The position numbers and the translations under genes were made by a program. A DNA stretch of 64,000 nt from Apostichopus japonicus (lineage: Eukaryota > Echinodermata > Holothuroidea > Aspidochirotida > Stichopodidae), in assembly GCF_037975245.1 (NCBI RefSeq), contig NC_092568.1:22904501-22968500 (forward strand). The letters run 5' to 3'. Shown piece after piece: positions 1 through 12,600 of the stretch. Under the pieces are notes generated by a model. It was not told where the DNA came from and ran no database searches. It saw only the letters and a program-made list of their open reading frames with translations. Every line of letters begins with the position of its first letter. The first letter of the stretch is position 1.

Positions 1-118
1 TTAATTTAGACATAATATCGAATACATGTCTACACTAAGTAAATATCTATACCATCTGTGATCAACCAGTGCCGATGATAACCACAAAAAAATTGACCAA
101 AAATATAGTGAAGCACTG

Positions 119-420
119 TGTCATGTCAAAACTCTTATAGTGCTATACAAAATATATCATCAATGAAAACCATCAGTAAAGATGATATGCAACAAGAAGT
201 AAAACATTATCACGATGTGATACCGAAAGCATTATCATCAATATATGTTTGAGAAAACGGTGTCATGTAAAAACTCTTATAGAGTGCTATACAAAATATA
301 TCATCAATAAAACCAACAGTAATGATGATATGCAACAAGAAGTAAAAACATTATCATGATGTGATACTATGAGAAAGCATCATCATCAGCATATGTTGAA
401 CAATACTGTGTAATGCCAAC
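119..420. repeat. Two-and-a-bit copy tandem repeat, about 142-148 bp
   Basis: TGTCATGT.AAAACTCTTATAG begins units at 119 and 261, and a degraded third starts near 409. Each unit contains GATGATATGCAACAAGAAGT. No coding potential is seen. Confidence 0.8.
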
Positions 421-1651
421 ACTATCACGCGGCTATATATAAAAGATAATTAATATTATGCAATTATATTTGATAATTGATAATAATTTTTTTTGCAATA
501 GCCACAGGGATAAAGTAACATTATTTGCATACCCAATCAAACACCCCAGGCTACTGCTCATGCAATTTGACTATGCAGTTCTGCCTAAATATCCACACTA
601 GGCAGTGTGTGTGTGTGATTAATCTTAACTAAAGCAGCGACTGAACAAGATAACCACTAAGATACATTAATAATATACACAGTGAAAGCACATAACATTT
701 ACAAGGAGCTATATTCTTCAAAACTGTTAATTGCAATGCACCACACACATCAGTATATACACCCATGTGCGTGCAAGTAAGTACCGTGTATATATGCATT
801 GGGTCGTCTGCATATACCTTTTTACACTCAGTTGCGGACTGTATAGCATTTATTCTGTGATGTGACCTTAACACTGTTGTTGTTTTTGCGTTGTTCTCAT
901 GGCAATGATAATTATATGGAAAATTGAAAGAAAAATGCCGCATGCCTGAATAATTGAAACCTTCTCCCTCTGGTAGATTTAAGTGGCTTGTATAACGTAT
1001 GCTAACCAACATTATAAACATACAGTCAATACAGAGGCAAACATGTATTTTTTGTATTTACTGGATCTTATTTATATCTATATACATCTATATCAACATC
1101 AAGAACGATAGTTCAACAAGCGTATACAACCTCACTTCCATCACCACCGTTAGTATTGACACTTTCTCCTGCTACTGTCCTTTTTTTGATAATTATCAAA
1201 ACAAAATCGATCGCAAAACCAACATTTTAGAGCAAGGAAAACATGTCTGAGATACATGGTCTATTTTTATCGAAACTAAACGATTGAGAAACACAACTGA
1301 GGATTGCATTGCACTCTAAACAGCAGTGCTGTGATGTTGCTTTATTGCATGTATGGCTCGTTCGCAATGACTCAGTCAAACATGATACCGTTATTTTATC
1401 TATATATTGATGATATTAGGTTACTCTGTATTTAAGGGATATTCATGTGACAGACAATATATCCCTTATATGGAAAAGAGAAGAAGAACTTTCTACACTG
1501 TTAGATGAAAACCTCATTTCAACATCTCTTTTCTAAATCTATATAGGCGGTTGTTTGATTGTCAACTATTTTACCTTCCTAATATAAACTCTAAGGAAGT
1601 TGGTGATTGCATATGGTCTGTTCTGTCTCCACGGCCGATGTTCTTCAAAGA
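421..1651. other. Non-coding DNA upstream of gene A
   Basis: AT-rich sequence with short open frames on both strands that show no family motifs. No exon with the expected M-S-C-A..SAAEYIW pattern of TMEM26 exon 1 was found here or further on to 4892. Confidence 0.5.
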
Positions 1652-1659
1652 CTTTAAAC

Positions 1660-2029
1660 CAGGGGTCCCTATAACTGGGGTGCATGAACCCCTAGGGGTG
1701 CTGGAGTCCATCCCAGGGGGTTCGTGAGACGTTTCTGAAAGTCAAATCTAGAGTACTTTTTGTTGAACTAAGATCTGATATATCATATCATTTAGTAATG
1801 TACAAAAGTGGTACCTATCGACAAACTCTTTTCGCGTTCCATACGCATATGTTGCCATATTAGTACCGTACCAGGCCTGTGACAAATAACTGAATTATGA
1901 AATAGACACAGGCTGTTATGCGCTATTATAGTATAATAATGACTCAGATCGTGTCTCGAAAAGTTGGGGGTTCGTGGACAACTCTGCATCCACAGGGGGT
2001 TCGTGGGAGGACAAGTTCGGGAAAGCCTG
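1660..2029. mobile_element. hAT-type non-autonomous element (370 bp) with 8-bp TSD
   Basis: The element starts CAGGGGTCCC and ends GGGAAAGCCTG. It is flanked on both sides by CTTTAAAC (1652-1659 and 2030-2037), an exact 8-bp target duplication that fits the hAT preference nTnnnnAn. Inside are repeated GGGGGTTCGTGG strings. It has no transposase. Confidence 0.8.
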
Positions 2030-3122
2030 CTTTAAACGTTCCTTTCATGACATCGTAGTTCTTATTTAAGAATATTAAGTTAGTTTTCCTGGGTAGATAA
2101 ATGATCGTGCACTATACAACAAAAAGGTTTCATCACATCAATGAGCCATGATGACTTCACTTACTCTTCGGCCATCGGAATATCCCATAAAAATTAACGC
2201 AGGGCATACAAAATCTAATACATTGATTGTTGAAGAAACGTTCCATAGTATACAAAAATATTACATTTTCATAGCAATGCAATTAATGACCGAAATATCC
2301 AAATCTTTAAAATTTGCTCTTTGAATGTGGTTAATACTCAATAAAGAAAAAGAGTTTAGGAGACGAATTTTTCTCTAACTAAAATTAATTTACTTGTGGT
2401 GAAGGTATTTAGGGACGTCTTGGTGTCATTGAAAAGTGAAGAAATTGAGAAGAAAAAAAACTAAAGATAAATAATTCTTACTCAATATTGAGTTAAACAT
2501 TATAACATTGTCGTTTTGTGTACATATGATTTATGTCATTAACATTCGTTTTGTGAAAACTATTGCGAGCAAACTTAAGAACATACGTTACGTTACAGAT
2601 TTTAATTCTACTAAACCAATACACTTACTCCCAAATCTTTGGATCACTTTTGACTTTTTTTTTCTTCTATAATGTTAATAATTTCTATATTCACAGCACA
2701 CTTTGACATATTCTCAGATCTAAGCGTTGGCGTTTTTAAGCGCCTCAAGGATGTTTGCTTTTCAATTTCAAATTTGTTTGGGGTCAAAAGCAACTCTTAA
2801 AGTCACGGCCAATCAGGTGATTTGATGTCGCTGATTTTACCACCTATATACTTCATTCTATACTTTAAGATACCTTCCCTTCTATAACGTGTTTGAACCC
2901 ATACAAGCCAAGGACATACAAACAAGTAACCGTTGTTCTTTTACTCTAGTGGTGTCATTCGTGAAAGTGAAGAGGGTAGCACCTATACAAAACATAACTT
3001 CTCAAAGGTTTTTGAACTTTTTTTCATCATGGAGTTTTGGGTGGCGCGTGAAGTATAGGAAGACGAAAGGGTGATCGTACCTCACGATAGATACACAAAG
3101 AGAGATCGTGGTTTGGGGTGAG

Positions 3123-3273
3123 GGGAAGTGGGGGGGGGGGGGTGGGGAGGGTCGGGATAGAGGATAGGTAGGGGAGGATGACGCCCTGTGAGAAGCTATT
3201 ATATAATTATGATGTGAATGCATCAACAGTTAGTGGGGTTCGGCGTGGGGTTATGGGGTGGGGGGGGGGGGGG
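3123..3273. repeat. Poly-G / G-rich tracts
   Basis: Two uninterrupted G runs (near 3131-3141 and 3260-3273) lie in GGGGTGGGG-type sequence. They are potential quadruplex-forming and otherwise unremarkable. Similar tracts occur near 4668, 8077, 9161, 12278, 18611, 24799, 55016, 63627 and 63801. Confidence 0.7.
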
Positions 3274-3639
3274 TCATAAGCATGACATTCATTCATGAAA
3301 CTAAATGCGTTCCTAAAAAAGGAAAACGTAAAATCAAATACAAAAATCAGTTGTAACATGTATATGGACTTGTGTAATTGTGTAATTCGGAGTAGAGGCA
3401 AGCAAAAACATCTTTGTTTTATTCAGTCATGTATACATGTTAAAGTATAATAACATCAAGACGTGGCATTCGTCCTTACAGGGATATTTCGTTGGCTGTC
3501 AATGTAACTCTCAACCCTAGAAAGATATGTATTCTATACCGTTAGTTTGATAGCCCGATCTTAATTTTACCATCCCTATAACTCGAGAAATGGTTGATAA
3601 AATTTAACATACTTTGTCTGGCTAAATCTTCAAATACTC

Positions 3640-4660
3640 CCAGGAAATGGATTATACAGCAGTTGGTCTGTGATGTCATCGTAGCGAATGTTCTTCTGAA
3701 AGCTTTTATGTCCTATTATTATTATTATCTTTGTTGATTCATACTGAAAATGTAATAGATTTGAAATGCGCGCCTAACTGTCAAATTTTCTCTGTAATAT
3801 TTAGAATATATCGTTAAAATAGAACTTTTTTGTAGAAATATTTATTTCCACTGTGGATGAATGATTTAGATTATATAAAGAAAATATTTCCACGAGTACA
3901 TCATTTCCCCTGCTGTTGCCAGATGCAATTTACAAAGTATCCAAGTTTGAAATATTCACATCATCTCCATAGCCTACAACATTTTTATTTTTTTAATTTT
4001 AATTTTATCATTTTTTATTTATTTACTATTTTATATTGTTTTATTTATGCTTTTTATTCATTATTTATTATTTTTTTATTGTTTTATTTGTTTTAATTTT
4101 TTGTTTTAATTTTTTAATTTTTTTATATTTATATTTTAAGTTTTATATTAAGCCTACAACATGCTTTGAGGATGTGTTTTGACTTAAAACGGATATAAAA
4201 TATTTCTAACAAGTTTGTTTAGCAATCAATTTCAGTCATCGGAATATCCATTTAATCCATGCAATGTACGTTCGACTCGAGTTCATTAGTACTATTTTGT
4301 GATAGCGTATGTTAAAGGGGTATTCCGGTGATTAATTAAGTTTCTGCATCTGATTGTAAACTGTTGTGGCAACAAAAACGTGAAAAATGTCATCAAGGCA
4401 ATTCAGGTGTTTTTGGTATATTTTTCTTGATAATATTTTCCCAGACGAAAATATAATGTTTGCACAACATAAATGTATTTCGATGAAAATCTAAATACAA
4501 ATATTATTGACAGCTAAACAACACATTCCAAATAAAATCCCTTTTCAAGAATAAATCAACAAGACGATTGTAAAAGAAAACCAAAGCTTTTGAAGAATAT
4601 TTGTGTTTATGACATCACAGACCACCTATTGTGGCTTATACTCCTGGGGTGGGGTAAAGA
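3640..4660. mobile_element. Foldback element, arms about 220-230 bp
   Basis: The left arm (about 3640-3870) and right arm (about 4440-4655) are inverted, imperfect copies. Both contain GGTCTGTGATGTCAT next to a CCCAGGA edge, then AAAGCTTT, TTGTTGATT and AACTGTCAA-type blocks in matching order. The centre (3960-4140) is a T-rich low-complexity run. Arms are diverged, so this is an old copy. Edges are approximate. Confidence 0.6.
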
Positions 4661-4892
4661 TAAGGGGGGGGGGGAAACGGGAAGGAGGAGGGGAAGGACA
4701 GGGAAGGAGAAGGGGAAGATTATATGGCCTTAAACTGCATCATTATCTCTTGTCACGTGAGATATAGCGACTGATACTAAATTCTTCAAATATTTTATAT
4801 CCTGTACACAAATTGCATTAAATGGTTTTGTTTTCATTGTTATAATGTTTTTTGTTTTTTTAATTCCTTCCTCTCTTTTTGTATATATTCAG

Positions 4893-5106
4893 GTTTGTTC
4901 CAGCTGCCTTCATCTATCTGTCTATAGTCATACCAGTTATCTGGCTTCTCGAGTTAGATCAGCTCTACTTTAGAATAAATCTTCAGGAAGCACTTGGAAC
5001 TGTCAGTATTTGTCCTGTTAAAATATCGTCCACAGACTTTGAGACATACGCTTGTTTTGCTAATAAATCTGTATCGGATATACAGTTTGGCATGGGCCAA
5101 CTAGCG
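4893..5106 (+). CDS. TMEM26: Gene A exon 2
   Basis: The acceptor is TATATATTCAG before 4893 and the donor is GTAAGT at 5107. The first base completes a split Trp codon (TG|G), the same phase as in genes B and C. The exon then reads FVPAAFIYLSIVIPVIWLLE, a membrane helix, followed by an extracellular-type segment with NKS (possible N-glycosylation) and two Cys. It ends in phase 0 at QLA. Confidence 0.9.
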
Positions 5107-8100
5107 GTAAGTTTTTTTTGAAACTTTTTGTTTATTAAATTTGATCAATTTTCATCAATCCTTGGAACCTACCTCCGGCAAAAGACCTTATCAAAATATA
5201 TACCTTGTTTTTGCTAGCATTAGGTCAATTTTGATTTCTTCTCTTAAATTTTGTGTCGAAGGTTATCAAAACTAATTGAGTATAGTTGGATCTAATCAAA
5301 ATTTTACATTTTCTTTTATTTCGTTTACTGGTTTCTTTGGTATTAATTTGCGAGAGTATCTGTTTTTAGTGTGTAGTATAATGCACGTTGTCTGAGAAAA
5401 GACTTAAATGTTTCTTTGCCAAAAAGTCATGGACTGATTTGCCATGTTAGTTGGAAGGTTATCTACAATTAACAATTTACAAAAACATTTTGTTACAACG
5501 AGTTGCTGAAAATAGACATGGATTTTTCTTCATTACTTTGTTTGAAAGAAATGGAAGTTGTAAGGAAGTTGGTTGCTTGCAATGTTTTTCAAAGTCTTCT
5601 CTCGTTATCTTCAACACAAAGTGTACCGCTTAATTTGTCACATTAGTGTCACAATGTACGTTAACTTTAAACTTCGAGAACGTTAGTTAAGCCTATACAT
5701 ACGATCAATTGCCACGTGTCACACTTTTATAGTAGACGTTTACTTAACGAAATAGTCTATGCATTAACACAAGTTTTTGTTTGTTTATGAAATCCTTAAT
5801 TTAATACATTGTTCTTTGCTGAAAAAGCGAAAGGTTTTAAACATTTTCTTTTCCTATAGTTTGCAAACAAAACTGGTACGATATACAAATAAAGGTTTCA
5901 AACAATAAGGTATAGGTAGGAAGGAAGCTTTATAGTGCCATCCACTGATCACACTATGTTTGGTGAAATGAGAAATTCGGTATAGCCCAAGCAGCGTTCG
6001 CATCCATTTTCCTCTCATGTATGTATTTTTGTTGTAAAGTGGAACATACACTCTTAAGTCCAAAACTGTGAGAAATCACTGTTTTGAGTGTGGCCAGGGT
6101 GTTCCTTCCTTTTAGGAGTGAATTCCTGCTTCCTGCTTCCTTACAGCAGAATGCTACACATTTACTAGGTAGAGTAAAGGTTTTCTCTGAGTTAGAAAGT
6201 CTTTGCGTGAAGCTACTCTTCTCAAAGGAAATATCCGTCTTGGATTCTCTTAATAAAGGGTCACCTTTAGAAGTAATACCGCATTCATACACTGAGTAAG
6301 CAAACGCAAGCTGGTGCTGCTTTACATATCCACACAGTGATTGTATACAGTTAGCAATCGCTGGTATGTTTTATTATCACAAAAACCAAACAACAACAAT
6401 TACATCCTATTTGTCCGTCCGTATAGCCCATGCAGTTCAACAGCTAAAACCATGCACAAAATGAAGGTCTTTATTTACCTCCATTCCACACTTTCTCCCT
6501 AGATACATTATATTAATACTTTATTTAAGCTGAATGAGATTTAAATTGATCTTATTAAGTAATATAGGGCTCATATTAAGAATCGTGTATTAATGGCGCT
6601 GTCAATTATTTTCCACATTATTTTCATCAATACATCTTGTGGATGAACAGAAACAGTAAACATGAAGCTAACATTGTTGTATATTAGCTAGTATTTCAAA
6701 GAACATGATCATAGCCAGAACGTCTGGTAACCTATCCGATGTGGTATCTTCTAAATAATTATCAAAGTTAATCCTAAATATACCAATTGGAAGCGATTTG
6801 GAGGAGATGAAATATTACCTTCATCATGATACGAACTTATCTGACTCATACATGGCAAAACAGGAAGGGCGTGAGTCGCGAAACTGAAGGTTCATATTAA
6901 ATATACTTGCACTTTATAATATAATGTATATTATTTAGTTGCTTGAACAAATGTCAGGAAGCAGACAGGAACAGCTGTATGCCTGAAGATGATTTAACAA
7001 TACTGGAACCAAATTCTGGCAGTCTAGAAACTAAGACTAACACTTAAAAAGTCTCTTATTTAAGTACTCTTATGTTAGTTTTCAAAACTGTATCACAATT
7101 TACTGTAAAGCTCCTAAACAGTTGGACTTTATTTATGTCGAAACCATATGCTTGATAAAGTCCGAGTTGAATTTGTTTTTGTCGTGGAGATATTATTCTA
7201 TACTTACAAGTTGTTTCCGCCATTTTTCTGGCAAGATGAATATATAATTTATCATGCAGGAGGGTAGCAACTACACGAGCGAAAATTCCTAAAACTGCTA
7301 TAAGATCAGAACCCCTTCTTAAAAATAAACTAAACATAACTACAGATTCACTATACAAACCAACCACATGCTCATACCATTGCTATAGTGTGTATTTCAA
7401 TAAATGCACATTATCATAAATATCTTTATAATATTTCAATATTTTATTATTTTACGAAATATTGTTCCATCAGACAAGTTCATTCCTATTAAGTGAAGCC
7501 CACAATATAGAGATTATCATGACGTCATCATACAGCTATTCGTCCTTGAGTGATTAGGCCCTATGCGTATACAGTATTTTGAAATGATTTGTCACAATGC
7601 CAGAGAATCCGGAAGCCAAGTTTGTTTGTACCTTAAGGGCGAATTAGGGTGGCATTTTAAATTCAACTAAGCATGTCTCGGTCACCGAGAAATAAAAAGA
7701 AAATGAAAAGAAAAGAAATGGAAATGAATAAATAAATAAAAAAGACTGAAACAATAATTGTATATAGGAATACATTTTTGCTGAAGGATAGAGGGTATAG
7801 GTGAAATCACCCGATACACACAGAGAACAAAGTAACTACTCCAGTTTGATGCATTTATTGGGATTACACATATCCTCAGTTCTTAAAGAATTGGATTTTT
7901 TTGCATTTCCAGGTGGCCTCAGATGCAATTTGGTGCAATATAGCACACTTCAACTCTCACTCCATTTTGTAAAGAATTTTGCATTTTCACCTGGCCTTAA
8001 ATGCAATTTGGTGCTCCAAATGAGATTTTTTTCTCATTTGGAAATGAAAAAGGGGTTTTCTGACTTGCGGAGCGGGGGGGGGGGGGCGGAATGATACTTC

Positions 8101-9611
8101 CGCCCCCATATTTTTCACTGGGGGGCTGGCGCCCCCAGCCCCCCGGTTCCTACGCCCTTGGTAATCCTAATTGCACATGAAATACAGATTTATCAGATTT
8201 GTCAGCACGACCTAGTTTTCCCTCTGGTACAAAACTGTAAGATTTACAGTAGTAACTTGTAATATCTGTGTGAATCGGTTGATGACATGAGTGGATAATT
8301 ATTACATTGTCGTCTGTCTGTATATTAGTTTTAACTAAAACATATGACAATAATTTCGACTCCATGGCAAAAGTTGACATGTTTTAAAAAAATAAAATAA
8401 TTATTTTACAGAACGTTTTCATGTTTTTCTATTAAGAATTTTTGTTGTTAAAATTACAATGGTGGAGTGCAGTCTCTCTTATGACGCATAAATTGATATT
8501 CCTTCAATATATACAGTTTATGTTCAATTTTCCAAACTATGTTGGTAGTGTATTCGAACATTCAAGAAACTATGAAGTAACAAACAACAATCTGCGTACG
8601 TTTGTTTCACCCCACATGCACCCTATCGTTAGAAACTATGAAATTTGATACAACGGTTTGTAAAATAAAACTTTTAAACATTAACTTTGTTGGGCACAAA
8701 ACGTTAATGAATGAAATGTTACATAACTAACTAATTAGAACTATAAGATGACTGGAGCCACACTGCAATACCTCTATGATAAAGAATAAAGGTTGAACAA
8801 TTATTTCAGGGTATTACACGACTTAAAAATATACATACACAACGCTTAAAAAAGCAATCCGAAAATACAAGTAGGACCGAAGAATAGGTTTTACCGTAAA
8901 CAATTGATAATTCAGCACAATCTCTTAAAAGCACAATCAGCACAATCTCAATCTCAATCTCAATTCAATTCAATTCAATTCAATCTCAATCTCAAGCACA
9001 ATCTCAATTCAGCACAATCTCTCAAATCTCTTACCGTAAACAATTGATAATTCAGCACAATCTCTCCTCGATGAAAAGAAACTGATGAAATAACAAAAAC
9101 AGACTAGATGTCATTGTTGTTTCGTTGCATATTCTCAACGTTGGGCTGGGGTTTTTTTGGAGGGGGGGGGGGTTGGGTGGGGTTGGGGATAAGGTTGGGG
9201 TGGGGTTGGGGTGGAGGAGAAAATCGTTATACCGGGTCGTGTGGCAAGCCTTTTTACTGCCTTTGAGTTGGCGATAAATATTCAATTAATTGATGATATC
9301 ATCAAATACTTCATTATGAAATTATTACATGATGTTACTTTAATGGAAATTAAGGTAACACCATGTAATACATCATAATTATATCACCCCCAACATAGTT
9401 TTGATATAACTATTTGGTTTGATGATATCCAAAAATATTAATAATATTAACAAATATTGCTGTAACCACCAAACATGCCAATTCGTCATTGTACTGTGGG
9501 AACACGTTTGGCAATACTCTTAAAAAACCCGGACATCTTTATAATAATTTGGAACTTACAGTCAACTTAGGTAGAAGAAAATACCCAGTACGGAATCGAT
9601 GTGTTCGATCA

Positions 9612-9666
<55 letters not shown>

Positions 9667-12600
9667 ATCCATTTATTGACTAGATAGTTCAACAGTTTAT
9701 TCAACATACTATGAGCAATTCAAGCTAATATTGCAAACCATCAATGAGAAAATCATTCTGTAATATTCCACTAAGTCAATTTATTTTTCAGCAAATAATA
9801 AAAAGTCAACAATGGCCGATATGATATTGAAATCCTTTATTGATAGAAGAAAAGGGTAGACTTTCTGGAGAGCTTATTCAACACTCGCGTTTTGCGGTTT
9901 AAATTTGATTTTTGGGATTATTTACGACCGTTGAAAGGACATCCATACAAGGCGACTGAGAATTGAATTTTCAAGGAAAGATTGCGGCATAAAAATGACA
10001 AAATTATTGAGCAATAAACGAAAAAAAGAAAGAAAAAAGTCTACGAGGCGGGGGAGGCGAATGAAGGTGAATGAGAGATCTTGTATGTATAACCGATGAT
10101 TGAAGATACTGTGAGGTATTGCAAATAAAAAGAAAAGAAAAGAGATAAGGCTTTTAGATCACGAGGAGGAAACATTAAAATTACAAAAGAACTAAAAATT
10201 AAATGGCGATTGGCTGCTAATGCTTCGTTAGTCATGATGCTACATACTACTTTATATGTATACCTCGAGTGTCGAGTTAAACATCAATTTTCCTGGCGCC
10301 GACTTCGTGCCACGTGATCCATGACTGGCGCTAATCCCTGTAAAGAATGTGTTTTATCTCTATGACTTTAAATCTGTAGTGTTCACTTTACGTCATAATA
10401 CGCGGCTAAACTCACCCATTTATATATGTAGTTTAATACGACATAATTATCAGACATTAAAGAACAGCGAGTGAAAAATGATGAAAACGTCACATTCCAT
10501 TAGAAAAGCAAATGTACACTTGATGAACCCTTGATACTTTTAATTCACATTTCAACGCAGGAAAAGGGGTCAGTGTACATATACAGAGGAGATAGGAAAT
10601 GGTGAGGAAGGGGGCGGAGCAGGGGAGGGGGAGCAGAGAGGAGAGGGGGACGAGACGAGGAAGCAAATGAAACAGTAATACGGCAAAGGATGAGGAAGTG
10701 AGAGGTTAAATGTGTTGTTTATTCTTTAAATATATTCTTTCTCTCCCCCGTCATTCACAGGAAGTTTACAATCTGCAGAGCTTTTATTCCACTGGGTTGC
10801 AACAGACGCTCATGATGGTGCTTATCCTAGGTAGATGGATGATGCCGAGAGGACAGCTGTCACGTGACCAGCTATCTCAACTTTTATTGGTATATATCGG
10901 CATGGCAGCTGATATGCTAGAATTCTCCCTTGAAACTTTAAATATTGAGCAAATCGCATGCCATCGTAACATTTTTATCGCCATTTTGAGTGTTTGGAGT
11001 TGGAGTCTGTTGCAATTCACACTGGGACTGACGGCGACGAAAGGCCCAAAGAGGAGAGCTTTTGGACGGGTGCAAAGAAGTGCAACGGATGAAAGGGCCC
11101 GCGCCGAAAGACGAAGATCAAGAGTACAGCAGTTCACGCGAAGCCACAAGTAAGTTCAAAGACAAAAGTACAACGCATGCATCAAGTTTCGATGGCTTAC
11201 TTTCATCAGAGTATTTCACATGGCACCCGGCAAATTTTACTCACTTTGCTTCAAATTGTATTCTGAGCTGGATTTCAAATGTTTCATCATTCTGACCAGA
11301 ACAAAACGGTATCAACCCATCATCCCTGAAATGATACAAATATAACTTTGCCAAAAACAAAATGGTACTTATAAAGGAAAATCCAACATGAGAATACAAT
11401 TTATTACGAATGTTTATTAGCGTCACGGAGAAATGGCCTTTTAAATGACGAATAAAACCTTAAAAAGTCAAAAAGTCTTCTTTAGAAGTCAACTTCAAAG
11501 AAAATCAAGATGTCGCTTTTTAACTTCCAAATTTGACATATGAAGTTAACGTGTTAACTTTTTTTTTATAGAGTCTTAAGCTAACCAAACCACATATTAC
11601 CTTTTCGTAAGGCATTAACCTTACAGTATGGGTATACATATTATGTAGTACAAACTTTAAGGTATATGTGGGTGTAGCCTGTCTCGTTGCTCTTTAAGAC
11701 TCACAATACATTGAAACTACACAGATGTCAAAGTTATGTACTGACAAATATACTTGTAACAACATGTCAATCATCACAGCTACCATAAAGTTCAGTCACC
11801 ATATAATATATTGACTGTGATATACACTTAATAACACGTTTACTTATCTCAGTCTGACAAAAATCTATACGGCATAAAAAATTGGTAAAATTGTATTGTT
11901 GTCGTGAAAGAGATTGTCTCCATCTCATTGTTAAGAGTAACTATAAATCATAATGAATGTCCTAAAAAATCCATAGATCAATAAAAGAATCGAAAAAACG
12001 GAAATCTACTTCTAAAAACACAAATTAGAGAAATTTAGCAATTGGTCAATGCGACGCTCGTCAACTGGCAATGTAATACATACGTTGTATATGTATTAAC
12101 GAATATTTTCATATATAGAGTAGGATATGGATTTATTAAATGAAATAATTATCTAGTTTGTTTCTACACTAGTATTTGATTGTTTGATTTCTTATCATTA
12201 AAGTGAAGCAATATTGAAAGAAAAGGTTTAATTCAAATGGTTCAATACAAAATACTGGATTGGGAGAGGAGGGGAGGGGAGGAGGGGGGGGGGGGGAGGG
12301 GAGGGCCAGTATGACCTTCCTGGCGTCCACCCAGGTGTCTTTGACTTTACTTTAAGTATCAAGCTACGTATGTAGCCATGGAGGTTCTAAGAAGAAAATC
12401 AAATCAAATCATGATACCCTTTTTGATCTCTGAAATCGTAATAAAATTTCATCATTTCTTATTACAATACATATTTTATTAATAAGGTGTATGCATTTAC
12501 TACCCTGTCATTGAAAACCGCGACATTCAAATTCTGAATGATGCTTTGACTTACATTTATGAACTCATATACTTTGAGTTACAAACTTGTTCTCTCTAAG

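Larger units (their letters stand above)
5107..10760 (+). other. Gene A intron 2
   Basis: 5.65 kb between a GTAAGT donor and a CACAG acceptor. Short open frames occur (the longest is 112 codons on the minus strand at 5954-6292) but none shows recognisable motifs. It holds a foldback MITE copy with a nested insertion (7811-8278), a CAATCT repeat (8893-9065) and a TA microsatellite (9614-9663). Confidence 0.75.

Noticed and set aside
1-4892. First exon of gene A
   Set aside because: Searched for the M-S-C-A..YFFQLFL..SAAEYIW..KGEWK pattern with a TG/GTAAG donor on the plus strand and found none; probably outside the window.
5954-6292. 112-codon minus-strand frame in gene A intron 2
   Set aside because: No motif recognised, no paralogous copy and no clear splice or start context; its length alone is compatible with chance in this DNA.
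10877-11149. Minus-strand frame opposite gene A exon 3
   Set aside because: Shadow of the coding exon.
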